Origin: Spinacia oleracea
Taxonomy: Eukaryota; Streptophyta; Magnoliopsida; Caryophyllales; Amaranthaceae
DNA length: 64,000 nt
Reading direction: 5' to 3'
NCBI RefSeq assembly: GCF_020520425.1
Contig: NC_079491.1
Location: 26,837,449-26,901,448, forward strand
Shown here: positions 45,836-61,100 of the stretch, one piece after another
Numbering within the stretch: the stretch's first letter is position 1
Layout of the letters: every line of letters begins with the position of its first letter
The notes under the pieces: model-generated
Databases searched by the model: none
Seen by the model: only the letters and a program-made list of their open reading frames with translations
Told to the model about the DNA's origin: nothing
Made by a program: the position numbers and the translations under genes

Positions 45836-46979
45836 ATCCAGCCAAAGGATTCTCCTATGTGCCGAGAAATCCTAGAAGAAAGGAGGGAAAGGATAAAAAT
45901 CCCGACAGGGAGATACGATGGGACGACGGATCCGGAGGATCACTGCACCACATTCGAACAGCACATGATGCTGTACACAAATTCTGACGCCATGTGGTGC
46001 AAGGTATTCCCATCCACACTCTTAGGAGTTGCAGCAAGCTGGTATAAGGGCATAGAGGCACACTCCATTTACAGTTTTCGACAGCTGCAGGCGTCATTTT
46101 TTTCACGATTTGTGAGCAAACAGAAGAGAAAGAAATCGTCGGGAGAGTTAATGTCGTTCGCTCAAAGAGATAGAGAGCAATTAAGAGATTACCTCACCCT
46201 CTTTAACAACAAATCAATCACTATTCCCAACCTACAGCAGGAGGTTGCTGTTCTGGCTCTGATGAGGGGAATGCAAGAGTGCGAATTCAAGAAGTACCTC
46301 AGCCGGAAATCATACACTAATCTGGGCGACGTCTTGCACAAGGCAAATGATTACATCAGGGGGGGGAATGATGAAGATCTCCAATGTGGTAGTGGCAACC
46401 GGCGGAAATGTCGGATACAATCCAGGCTATAACCCCCAGGCGGGAAAAGGAGGAAACAATTTTCACCAGAACAATAATCAGCTAGGGGCAAGCCAGAGAA
46501 ATCAGAATAACAGAAATGCCAATCCACAGGGGCAGAGACCCCGACAAGACAGAAGGGAGTCCAGAGGACTCTTTGATAACTACACTCCGCTGAACACACC
46601 GCGGACGACAATTTACAACATAAACAACAAGATGGACGGTTGGAGAAGGCCGCCACCAATGCAGAGTAGGGAAAGAAATGTCAAGAAATTCTGTGACTTC
46701 CATAATGAGCACGGCCACCTCACAGAGGACTGCAGAGACCTCAAAGACAACATTGAGGATATGGTCAGAAAGGGATATTTTTCGCAGTATAGGGCGAGAC
46801 AGGGAAATGGTAACAACAACTCGGCGGGGGGAAACCCTGCCAATTCATACCGGCCGCAATAGCAAAATCAACAACAATACCCTAGAATCGAACAGCCATA
46901 TCAGCCACCTAGAATCGAGCAAAAACAGCCGGAAACCAGTGCCAAAGCAGAACAGAGGGATGGCGGGAAAAAACCACCC

Positions 46980-49900
46980 GTGTATGTAATTTCTGGCGGT
47001 CCAGTCCACGGAGGGACAATAAGCGGCGCCAGCAGAATTTTGGAGGAACACAGGCACATGGTAAACTATCATAACACAAGAGTGTGGCCGAACCCACCCA
47101 GCATACCAGTGATGACGTTCTCGGAATGGATTGCAGAGGCATCATTTTCCCGCATGATGACCCGCTAGTTCTCACAATCGATATAGCAAATGCCGATGTG
47201 AACAGAGTATTAGTAGACGGTGGCAGCTCAACAAACATCATCTTCTGGGAAGCCTTCAAACAATTGCACATACCAGAAGACGAGCTCCAAAGGGTGAACT
47301 ACCCAGTAATCGGTTTCTCAGGATCTACAGTGTACCTAGAGGGTAGCATACGGCTGCCGGTGAAAATCGGAGAGGGATCTGAAATGCGAGATCTCATGGT
47401 GGATTTCCTAATCATCAAAGTACCAGCGGCCTACAACGTGATCATCGTTCGCCCATTCATACATGACGCGCAGGCGGTAGTCTCCATCTATCATTTGACA
47501 ATGATATACATGTCGAACCTGGAAAGGCCGGCAAAGATAAGGGGAAGTCAGTTGGCGGCAAGATCCTGTTACTTGACTGCTTTGAGAACACCGGGAAGAA
47601 TGGTCCCAGAAGTAAACTTGACTACTGAGCCGGCAAGGCAAGAGGTACACTTGACTACTGAGCCGGCAAGGCAAGAAGTAAACTGGACTACTAAGCCGGC
47701 AAGACAAGAACAAAGGCCAAAAAAGAAGAATGGCACGAAAAGAGATCGAACTGACATGGAACACTTTGATGAGAAACCGGTATCAGCACCAAGACCAATG
47801 CCAGATGGTCTGACAGAAAATATTGAGCTGGAGGTTGGAAATATGGATAGAACGGTCGTGATCGGTACAGAAATGGGGAGTGACATGAAGGTCAACCTCA
47901 TAAGCTTGCTAAGGGAGCACGCGGACATCTTTGCATTCTCAGCGGATGAGATGCCTGGTATCGATCCAGAGATAATGGTCCACCGGTTAAACGCCGACAG
48001 AAATGTTAGGCCAGTACGGCAAAAAAGCGTAATTTCTCCACGGAAAAAATGGCAGCAATACAAGAAGAGGTGGATAAACTGCTGGCGGCAGGTTTTATTG
48101 AGCCATGTGATTACCCTGAATGGTTGGCAAATGTAGTAATGGTAAAAAAGCCGAGTGGGTCATGGAGAATGTGTGTAGATTTCACCAACCTTAACAGAGC
48201 GTGTCCGAAAGATTTCTACCCACTACCACGGATTGATAGGCTGGTAGACTCTACTAGCGGCCACGCAATGCTCAGTTTCCTAGATGCTTTCTCATGATAT
48301 CACCAGGTCAGCCTGCATAAATCAGACAGGAAGAAGGCGGCTTTTATCACGGATGCAGGAGTTTTCTGTTACCAGGCAATGCCATTCGGGTTGAAAAATG
48401 CAGGGGCAACATATCAAAGGCTGATCGACAAGGTGTTTGCCGACCAAAAAGGCAGAAACGTGGAGGTCTATGTAGGCGACTCTATCGTAAAAAGCCGGAA
48501 AGAGGAGGATCATATTACCGATCTCCGAGAAACTTTCGAGACTTTGAGAAAATATAGGATGAAATTAAACCCGAAAAAATGTGTCTTTGGAGTAAGATTA
48601 GGAAAATTCCTAGGGTTCTTGGTCACCGAGCGTGGCATAGATGCTAACCCTGAAAAAGTAGAAGCAATCATCAGTCTGCCGCAACCCAAAAGTGTAAAAG
48701 ACATACAACGGTTGACAGGAAAAATGGCCGCCTTGAACAGATTTGTGAGCAAGTCGGCAGACAAGCAAATGCCCTTCTTCACAACCTTGAGGCAAAACAA
48801 GAAATTCAAATGGGGGCCGGCAGAGCAAGAGGCTTTTGAATCTCTAAAAAGTCACCTGAAGAACCTACCAACAATAGCAAGGGCAAAGGAGGGCGGAAAA
48901 TTACAGTTGTACATATCGGCGTCACCAAAAACAGTCGCAGCAGTACTGGTAGCCGAAACAGAAAACAAAGGGCAGCAACCAGTATATTTTGTGAGCCATG
49001 TGCTAAACGGCCCAGAAACAAGATACACGTTGGTGGAGAAAATGGCATATGCAGTCCTTGTCGCGGCTAGAAAGTTAAGACCATACTTTGATGCACATAC
49101 AATCGAAGTGCTGACAAACTTCCCTCTCGAAATAGCCATTAGCAAGCTAGATACATCAGGTAGGCTGCTAAAATGGGCAATAGAGTTGTCCGAATTTGAC
49201 TTGGAATTCCGGCCAAGAACTGTAATCAAAGCCCAGGCATTGGCAGATTTCATAGTTGAAGCGTCATACCAAGAGGATGAAGTACAAGCTGAAGTATGGG
49301 AGGTCTCAGTGGATGGTTCAGCTGCGCAGACAGGCAGTGGGGCCGGAATAATCATGAAATCGCCAGGAGGAGACATCTTTGAGTATGCTATAAAGTTTAT
49401 GTTCAACGTGTCAAATAACGAGGCAGAATACGAGGCTGCAATCGCCGGCATCCAAATGTGCCTCGCAGCAGATGCAAAAAGAGTAACACTGACAACAGAC
49501 TCCCAGCTAGTAGCAAGTCAATTCAGCGGAGAGTACGAGGCCAAAGAACCTTCAATGGTAAAATACCTGGAAAAGTTGAGGTCAGTTTCGGCTCAGCTAG
49601 AGAAATTCAGCATTAATCTGGTACCCCGAGCAGAAAATACGCTGGCAGATGCGCTATCAAAGTTAGCAAGTTCAAATATCGCCGACTTGAAAAGAACAGT
49701 CATGATGGAAGTCATGAATAAGCGAAGTACGGAGTCGGAAGAAATACGGGTCATGGCCATCACGACTACCTCAGAATGGTACGATAATATCCAAACATAC
49801 ATACAGACTGGAGCCCTACCAGTAGATTTGGCAGAAGCCAAAAAGACAAAAAGGGACGCGGTTTGGTACATCATCCTGTGGGGACGGCTGTACAAAAAGT

Positions 49901-50997
49901 CATTTAGCCTACCATTCTTAAGGTGCCTGACAGCATTCGAGTCAGCAAGGCTGATCGAAGAAATGCAAGAAGGGACATGTGGGAACCATGCCGGTGGAAA
50001 ACCCCTTGCCATCATCTGCCAAAGACAAGGCTATTACTGGCCAACAATGTTAGAAGATTGTCGAGCATATGTAAAAAAGTGCGAGAAATGTCAAAAGTTT
50101 TCAGCTGTGATAAACTTGCCAGCTAATGATTTGATGCCCATTCTGAACCCAATCCCATTCGCGCAATGGGGAATGGATATTGTTGGACCATTTCCAATGG
50201 TGGCCGGAGGGCGCAAGTTCTTAATAGTAGCAGTGGACTACTTCACCAAGTGGATAGAAGCAGAGCCGGTAGCAAAAATAACGGCAAACCAGGTGAAAAA
50301 GTTCATATAAAAAAAATATAATAACGAGATTCGGACTGCCGCAGGCAATAGTTTTTGATCATGGATCACAGTTTGATTGTGCACCCATACAATGCTTCCT
50401 GGGATTATACAGAGTAAAGTTAGCTCACTCATCAGTATGTCACCCACAAAGCAATGGGCAAGCAGAGGACTGGCTGCGTTGAAAAAGAAACTAGAAGACT
50501 GTAAAGGCAAATGGGCAGATCTTATGCCAGAAATTTTGTGGTGCAACAGAACTTCTATCAAGGAGGCTACCGGCGAGAGTCCGTTTAAGCTAAGCTTCGG
50601 GTCTGAGGCGGTCATAGCGGCAGAAATGGCTCTGCCAACCATGTGAATCCAGCATTACGATGAGGAAAGAAACGATCAGCTGCTGCGACATCAGTTGGAC
50701 TTCATGCCAGAAATCCGCATGAAAGCAGAAATCAGTTCGGCAGCATACAAAAGCAGAATGAGCAGAGCATACAACAAGAAAGTGAAACACCGGCCTCTAG
50801 GAGTAGGAGACCTGGTACTGCGGAGAACGGCGGCAACAGGGAAAGGAAATGCTCAAGGAAAGCTGACAACAAATTGGGAAGGACCATACCAGATATGGGA
50901 GGAAATTGTTCCTGGGTCATACCGGTTAATGCAGATGGATGGTACCACGCTCAAGAACTCCTGGAATGCCAGTACTCTGAGAAAGTACTATTTTTGA
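46980..50997 (+). pseudogene. Gypsy pol: protease, RT, two RNase H domains, integrase
   Basis: Protease VLVDGGSSTNIIF is near 47206-47245. A frameshift near 48050 moves to the RT frame (VVMVKKPSGSWRMCVDFTNL). A TGA interrupts at 48295-48297 after DAFS, where the family has glycine. The catalytic YVDD reads YVGD near 48468-48479. The first RNase H covers about 48900-49290. An additional RNase H (VSVDGSAAQTGSGAG, then NNEAEYEAAIAGI, then TTDSQLV) is the Tat hallmark. Integrase has CEKCQKF and WGMDIVGPFP, is broken by a stop at 50308-50310, and continues in a shifted frame (FDHGSQFD, HPQSNGQAE). Another TGA is at 50644-50646. The C-terminus (WEGPYQIWEE) ends with a stop at 50995-50997. Not functional. 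Confidence 0.9.
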
Positions 50998-51148
50998 AAA
51001 AACTGTAATGATGATGTATGAGCAGACTGACTGCAATAGCAGTCTGCATTTTGCTGTTGTGTAAAATTAGGGCGGTCCTCAAATACGACCAGTCCATAAA
51101 TGAAGGAAGAAAAGAGCAAAAAACAAACGTTGCATAAATCCACACACA

Positions 51149-51475
51149 AAGGTAATGTATGGATGTGATCAGTAGCAGTAAAGAAAATAAATGCCGTATG
51201 GGCACTTTACTGTGAAGCGTAGCAGTCCATAATAAGTTGTTGTGATTAGTAGCTTTGGAGAAAATAAATGCCGTTAAGGGGCACTCCATTGTGAAGCGTA
51301 GCATTCAACGAAGTGTATGGATGTGATCAGTAGCAGTAAAGAAAATAAATGCCATATGGACACTTTACTGTGAAGCGTAGCAATCCATAATAAGCTGTTA
51401 TGATTAATAGCTTTAGAGAAAATAAACGTCGTTAAGATGCACTCCATTTCGAAGTATAACATTCAACAAGTTAAG
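51149..51475 (+). repeat. Two copies of a roughly 165-base dimeric repeat
   Basis: GTATGGATGTGATCAGTAGC starts at about 51155 and 51315. Each dimer contains two related halves, with GTAAAGAAAATAAATGCCGTA and TTTGGAGAAAATAAATGCCG cores and GTGAAGCGTAGCA ends. It lies just after pol. Confidence 0.75.
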
Positions 51476-51893
51476 CAAATAATATCAGTATGTGTAACAT
51501 TCATTTCGAAGTGTAACATTTAACAAGTTAGCAATATAGTGATGCCGGCAAAATTAGAAGTATCATACGCAAAATGAAGTAAATATGCAATCAAAATTAC
51601 TTGTTATAAATACACGGCTACAAAAGGAAACACACGAAAAACCGACAGCCATCACCCAAAAAACTTGCGAAGTGATTAGCTGATAACAAGGCACAAAGGG
51701 ATGCCGAATAAAACCAACATCGCCACGATAATACGATGTTCTAACTTAAATTACATCAACATTAAAGTGCCCTAACAGCATTTTCCAAAAAATCTAAAGC
51801 CAGCCGCCAAAAAATAAAATCCTAACAAGTATGAGGCCGACTGGGAAAAGAAGAAGATCCGCAAGAGGAGGGAGGTGATGACTGCCGAAACCG
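51476..51893. other. Spacer in the gypsy 3' region
   Basis: Fragments of the preceding repeat (CATTTCGAAGTGTAACATT) occur near 51500-51535. Nothing else recognised. Confidence 0.45.
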
Positions 51894-55143
<3,250 letters not shown>

Positions 55144-55718
55144 TTTGAAGGCGGCGGGTAGTAAAAAGTTTAACACAGCAAAAAAAGCAAAAAACTAAGA
55201 AAACAAAGAGGAGCAGAAAAGAAGGGGGAGTACCTATGAGTTTTCGGGAGTTTGAAATACAATGAAGCACGTGAAAGAGAAACACAGGAAAAACCTACAA
55301 AAAACACAGAAACAAAGAAAAAAATCAACCACAAAGACAAAAGAGGGGAAGGAAAACCCGAAAATCAGCAACAAAAGGAAAGGAGGCTAGTAACCTTGGC
55401 AAATTCAAACCACCACAACAGCAAAGGCTTGGTAAAACAGCAACGGAGTTCAGCGCAAAACCGCAAGGGAAGAGAGAGAAATCGAAAATTCAAGAGGAGT
55501 AAAAATGTTTGAAATGGAAAATTCTCGAAGAAGTTTTAGGTCTTATAGGTCAAAGGGGGGTATGCGAAAGGTCATGCCCCTTAAGTCAAGCAGTTGAAAA
55601 GACAATTACGATCGAAATCAACGGCCCAAAATAAGCACAAAAAATGAGGCGCAGGATGAAGGCCACGTGGAAGAACGTGGCTAGCAATCTCCCGCCACTT
55701 GTAAGGTAAAAATTCAAA
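55144..55718 (-). promoter_or_regulatory. Probable leader/promoter region of the antisense gene
   Basis: On the minus strand this lies upstream of the exon 1 ATG. It is rich in TTTTC/CTTTT tracts and lacks other genes. No clear TATA was identified. Confidence 0.3.
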
Positions 55719-56095
55719 AAGTGGCTAGTCATCCGAAGTATTCTCAAGGTGGCTTGTCGTCAAAATCTTTTTCAAGGGGGCTAGTCGTCCAAATGTTTTT
55801 CAAGGGGGCTAGTCGTCCAAATGTTTTTTTCAAGGGGGCTAGTCATCCAAATATTTTTTCAAGGGGGCCAGTCATCCAAATATTTTTTAAGGGGGCTAGT
55901 CGTCCAAATATATTTCAAGGGGGCTAGTCGTCCAAATCTTTTTCAAGGGGGCTAGTCGTCCGAATCTTTTTCAAGGGGGCTAGTCGTCCAAATGTTTTTT
56001 CAAGGGGGCTAGTCATCCAAATATTTTTTAAGGGGGCTAGTCGTCCAAATATTTTTCAAGGGGGCTAGTCGTCCAAATCTTTTTTCCAAAGGACC
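55719..56095 (+). repeat. Tandem array of a polypurine-tract-like 27-29-base unit
   Basis: About thirteen copies of CAAGGGGGCTAGTCGTCC followed by AAAT(G/A/C)TTTTT occur. The first two are divergent. The core AAGGGGGCTAGT-GT resembles the element's real polypurine tract and LTR junction, GAGGGGGCTAGT|TGT, at 56293-56307. Confidence 0.85.
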
Positions 56096-56195
56096 TAGCA
56101 ATAAAATTCTTCATTCAGAGCGAAGGCAGTCGGCAAACTGTTCGCGGTCTTTCCTCAAAAACACTCGCAACACAGTCAACGCCCGCGCTTCACTC

Positions 56196-56304
56196 TGAGG
56201 GGGCTAGTTGTACCACCAGGTATCAAAATAGTACTTATTTTTTCCCGTTTATTCAGAGCAAGCGCATCAATTGTCATATATGCGCTTACTCTGAGGGGGC
56301 TAGT
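56196..56304 (+). other. Polypurine tract, duplicated, with a hairpin before it
   Basis: CTCTGAGGGGGCTAGT ends directly at the 3' LTR (56304). An identical string ends at 56208 and is also followed by TGTAC, like an LTR start. Between them CAGAGCAAGCGCAT (56254-56267) pairs with ATGCGCTTACTCTG (56280-56293) with one mismatch. Confidence 0.75.
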
Positions 56305-56715
56305 TGTACGGGGTGTCCTACTGGCACCACTTGGTATCGGCAGAACTCCCTGTAGGTAAACTCAACCTGCAGGTAATCTGGTCATCTTAGGTAAACATCA
56401 CCTACCGGCAATATTTGCAAGACCCCTACCGGCGTTATCATGAAGACAACCAACCAAGGATCACTATCAACAGGTCGCTATCTAACCACAAGGGACCCAC
56501 CTGATCGTACCTTTGGATTGGTCTATATAAGGAGCACCTCATTTATTGCTATGGGGTACACAAACACTTAAACACACTTCTTTCTTACTCTCTGATTATC
56601 TCTTAATCACCTCTTAATCCCTCAGTAATCCATTCTGTTGTGCAGATATCAACCGGCACTCTCAACAGGAATCAAGTATCCCACAGTCAGCTGTTCTCAT
56701 TCCACACCCGGAACA
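56305..56715 (+). repeat. 3' LTR of the gypsy element
   Basis: 411 bp. It matches the 5' LTR except for scattered substitutions and the absence of about 54 bases near 56627. TATATAA is kept at about 56524-56530. Confidence 0.93.
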
Positions 56716-56837
56716 TCATCCACCCCCGATCCTCAATGAATTAACCAAACTATACCACTTGTTATCTTACTTTCCTGAAGTTTGATAACAGTGTTATTTT
56801 GATTAATCAGGCAATTAATTCGTCGTAGAGACACATA

Positions 56838-57163
56838 CTCCCTCCGTCCCTTAATACTCGCACCGGTTTGACCGGTGCGGAGTTTAAGACATTTTAATTG
56901 ACTTATTAATTTAATGGGTGTTAGTTAATAGTGGTGTATTTTTTTTAATATAGTTAGTGGGAAATGTGTAAAGGGTGGGAATTGGTGAGTGGAGGTGTGG
57001 ATTTTTAAATGATTTTTTATAGGGAGTAGAGGTGTAGGTGGGGTAGTAGGTAAGTGTGAGAAATAATATAATATTGGTAAAGATTTCAATTTATAGAAGC
57101 GGTGCAAGTATTAAGGGACGACCCGAAAAGAAAAACGGTGCGAATATTAAGAGACGGAGGGAG
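56838..57163. mobile_element. Stowaway MITE
   Basis: Left end CTCCCTCCGTCCCTTAATAC followed by TCGCACCG. The right end reverse complement reads CTCCCTCCGTCTCTTAATAT followed by TCGCACCG. TA flanks (56836-56837 and 57164-57165). It is 326 bp and closely related to the one at 8281. Confidence 0.9.
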
Positions 57164-58192
57164 TATAAAATAATCAGAAAAGTATTCGTCTTCTCATAAT
57201 TGAGAGGTATTTTACTACTCCGTATTTTACCTATTTTGTCAAAGTCCGTATACTCACAAAGGGTATTTTACTATTTTGTCAAATAAGCTAGGATCTAGAA
57301 TTCTCAATTCCACAATATTTTACAAAGGGTATTTTACTATTTTGTCACAGTATAAAATAATCACTAAGGTAATACCCTTTGTGGAATTGAGAATTCTAGA
57401 TCCTAGTCAACAAATGAGAGGTATTTACTATTTTACCTATTTTGTCAAAGTCTGTGAGTCTTGGGTTTTACATTTTTACTAATTAAGTGCCACCATTTGA
57501 CAATTTGATATTAATTGTGTTTGTTTCTGTTAAATGTGACAATTATAGTGCTTCCTTGAGCCCTCAACCTTGGCTAGCTAGCTAGCTAGCCTTGTTTGAT
57601 CCTACTTGTAGTAATCTAGTAAGTAACGTAGTATTTTACTAGAGTTAACTCGCATTCATTAGACAATCATAAGTTGATAACCACGTTGTTTATCAATGTT
57701 GAACATCTTTTACGGTTTCTTTAATTAGATAGGTAATTAAGGAAAAGACGTTCTGTTGAACTAAAACCTCTTATAGGTCAACTTTGATCTACATCAATGG
57801 ATAAGATCATCTAAAAGTGAAAGGAAAGGATAAGGGACTCTAATCTTCATCTACAAATTGGCGCTAATGAGAATATACTGATCCCACAATCTCTCCGTAT
57901 GTAGCTTTTTTTTTTTTGACATAGGCTCAATTTAACATAAACAACGCGTTTTCTGTCAGGCGGCCTGACGGCCACGCGCCTGTCAGTCCGCTGACTCCCC
58001 CACGCGCGCGTGGGCTTCACGCGCCACATAAATACGAAATAGCGCTTTTCTTTCTCTCTCTTCCTCCTTCCTCCTTCCTCCTTCTTCCTTCCTTCTTCAC
58101 AACAGCGACAACCTTTCTCAAACCTTAATCTAATTCGCGAAATTATTCAGCTTGCTCCGCCGCAATTGCCGCCAACAACTTTCAGATCCGAC
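57164..58192. other. Spacer with a foldback and the upstream region of the FRS gene
   Basis: A perfect 27-bp inverted repeat lies at 57288-57314 and 57380-57406, with related words GGTATTTTACTATTTTGTC repeated directly around it. A GC-rich stretch with CGCGCGCGTGGG at 57955-58025 is followed by ACATAAATA (58026-58034), a possible TATA element. CCTCCTT repeats (58060-58095) precede the FRS coding start. Confidence 0.5.
57288..57406. repeat. Perfect foldback with 27-bp arms
   Basis: Arm CTAGGATCTAGAATTCTCAA... (57288-57314) is exactly complementary to 57380-57406. The arm is itself rich in short palindromes (TCTAGA, GAATTC). Inner words AAAGGGTATT and AATACCCTTT extend the pairing. Confidence 0.9.
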
Positions 58193-61100
58193 ATGGGCGA
58201 CGGCGGCTATGAGCAATTTCAACCACCAATACCGATATTTCCGCCACAATCACCGCCGACAAATTTCAGATCAGACATGGCCGACGGCTTTCAACCACCA
58301 CCACCATTATTTTCGCCACAATTTCAACAACCAACACAGATGTTTCCGCCACAATTTCAACCACCGAGTTTTCAACCTCGCCACCTTCAACATTCTCCTC
58401 GATTTTTAACACCACCGAATTTTCAACCTCGCCACCTTCAACATCCTCGATTTCTACCACCACCGATTTTTCAACCTCGCGACCGTCATCCTCCTCCTCG
58501 TTTTCAACCTCCTGCGCGATTTGATAACCCTAACCAAAGCAACCTTCATCCTCCTCCTCGATTTCAACCTCCTGCCCGTTTTGATAACCATTATCAAAGC
58601 GATCTTCATCCTCCTTCTCGATTTCAACCTTCTGCGCAATTTGATAACCCTAATCAAAGGGCTTTTACAACATTGCAGCAAGTAACTACTGAAACAAGTT
58701 CTGGAACAAAGGAAAACACATCTTAAACAAGTTCTGCAACAACAGGAGAAACAACATCAGCTTATTTTTCAGGTTTTAAAATTAATTTAATGAATATAGT
58801 TAACTAATTGATTACTTGTCGTAACTAATTAGATTGTGCAATTAACTAAGCGGCTAAAAAACTAAACAAATTGGTTAACTAATTGCTTTGAAAGAATCAC
58901 TAACTGGTAAAAATAGTTAACTAATTGGATAATAAACTAAATAATATATAAAGGAACTTAACTAATTAATATCAATACTAAACTAATTTTTTTAAAGCTA
59001 CTTTTCAAATTTCATTTTTCACTAAGTTAACCATTACCATCATTTAGGTAACCTTTTCCACCAAATAGTTAACTTTTTGAAGCAACTAGTTAACCTTTTC
59101 CACCAAATAGTTAACTTTTTGAAGCAATTAGTTAACTTTTATCATCAATTAATTTTTTGAAGCAACTAGTTAACCTTTTCCACCAAATAGTTAACTTTTT
59201 GAAGCAATTAGTTAACTTTTATCATCAAATAGTTAACTTTTATCATCAATTAGTTAAGTTGTTCCCTTAATTAGTTAACTTGTACCATCAATTAGTTAAG
59301 TTGTTCCCTTAATTAGTTAACTTTTATCATCAATTAGTTAACTTGTTCTCTCAATTAGTTCAATTGGTTAACTAATTTCCTGAATTATGTAACTAATTAG
59401 TTTCTTTTGTTAATTATTACTTTTGTTCATTTTACAGGTTCAAAAGATATTTGGAACGATTTAACAGAGGATGATATTAGAGGACCTTTGACTGGATATA
59501 CTGGCACTGTAGATGAACTACATGAACTTTATGACAAACATTCAGTACTTCTTGGATTTTCAATAAGAAAAAACACATTAAGGAGAGATCAAAAAACGGG
59601 AGAGATAAAGGAAAGATACTTTTGTTGTTCAAAGGAAGGAAAGAGAAAGGAAAACACAAAGAACACAAAGAAAGAAGAAGCAACTGTATCAAGTGAGAGC
59701 AAACAGAAAGAGCAGTCAAAGAACGCAAGGCAGCAAAACCTTACTAGAACAGGGTGCAACGCATCTATACGATTGAAGTTACAAAAGGATGGAAAGTTTA
59801 TAGTCTTTCATCATGTTATAGAACACAATCATGCCTTAACAAGAGAGTCACTGTAAAACTTTCAAAGGTACAAAACAAAATACAAGTAATTAGTTAACCA
59901 TTAAAGAAATTTAGTTAGGCTTTGACATTAATTACTTAAGCGTTTAAATAATTTTGTTTTAATAATAAACTAGATAAAACAGTTACTTACCTTTTTCCAT
60001 CAATTACTTAACTTTTTTCATAAATTAGTTAACCTTTTCCATGCATTAGTTAACTTTTTAAAACATTTAGTTAATGTTTTGCATCAATTAGTTTACTTTT
60101 TCAATCAATTAGTTACGTTTTTCCATGAATTAGGTAACTTTTATTTTAATAATATATTAGTTATTTACCTTTTACAACAAATAGTTAACTTTTTGCATAT
60201 ATTAGTTAACTTTTTGCATATATTAGTTAACTTTTTGCATATATTAGTTAACTTTTTACAACAATTAGTTAACGTTTTGCATCATTTCCAGATCACAAAG
60301 AAAAATTGATGAAGAAAAGGGAAAAGTAATTGAAGGACTCACACTATCAGGAATAACACCAGCAGATTCTTATAGATATATGTGTAATGAAGCTGGCGAC
60401 GCAAGGGTCGTTGGGCACACATTAGTTGACCACATGAATTTCACAAGTAGATTGAAAATGAAAAGACTAGAAGGAAAAGATACACAAGCAGTTGTGAACA
60501 TGTTAATTAAGAGAGGAGAAGAAGATCCAAATTTTTATTTTCGAGTAAAGGTGAACGAGGCAAACCAAGTAATAAGCATGTTTTGGAGGGATGGAATGAT
60601 GCAAGAAGATTATGACATATATGGTGATGTCTGTGTCTTTGACACAACTTTCAGAACAAACAAATACAATTTAGTTTGTGCGCCATTTGTAGGTGTCAAC
60701 AACCATTGGAGTAATGTGATGTTTGGTTGTGCTTTTATTGCTGATGAGAAGACACACACTTTTGTGTGGGTATTGGAAACATTTCTGGACTCTATGGGAG
60801 GCAAAGCACCTATAACTATCTTTACAGATCAAGATCAAGCAATGGCAAATGCTATTGAACAAGTAAGAGTGTATTAACTATTTGGGTTTTATAGTTAACT
60901 AATTGCTAAAAATTGTTAACTATTTGCTACGGGTCTTTAACTAATGAGTTGAAAAGTTTAACTAAATTGATATCCATTCATCAGTTACTTTTTCCATCAA
61001 TTAGTTATCCTATTACATGCATTAGTTAACTTTTTGAATCAATTAGTTAACTTTTGCAATGAATTAGATAAGTTTCTGCATGAACTAGTTAACTTTTGTT

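Larger units (their letters stand above)
34750..46860 (+). pseudogene. Gypsy gag, split by the copia element
   Basis: The first part (34750-35378) is a Pro/Gln/Lys-rich leader with an acidic stretch (VEDDDELEMESL). It has no ATG near its start in this frame. The second part resumes at 45841. If the duplicated ATCCA is counted once, the two halves are in frame. The second part holds the retroviral-type gag domain (GRYDGTTDPEDH, then WYKGIEAHSIYSF, then FVSKQKRKKSSGELM). A run of G's at about 46362 coincides with a frameshift. The continuing frame has a CDFHNEHGHLTEDC knuckle, typical of Tat gag, and stops at 46858-46860. Sequence beyond this stop still looks gag-like (ISGGPVHGGTISGASR). Confidence 0.85.

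Noticed and set aside
55721..55927. A 68-residue repetitive frame in the 3' region of the gypsy element
   Set aside because: It is the translation of the polypurine-tract-like tandem array.
60079..60309. A 76-residue Leu/Asn/Phe-rich frame in FRS intron 2
   Set aside because: It is read entirely from the GTTAAC minisatellite, between well-supported splice sites.
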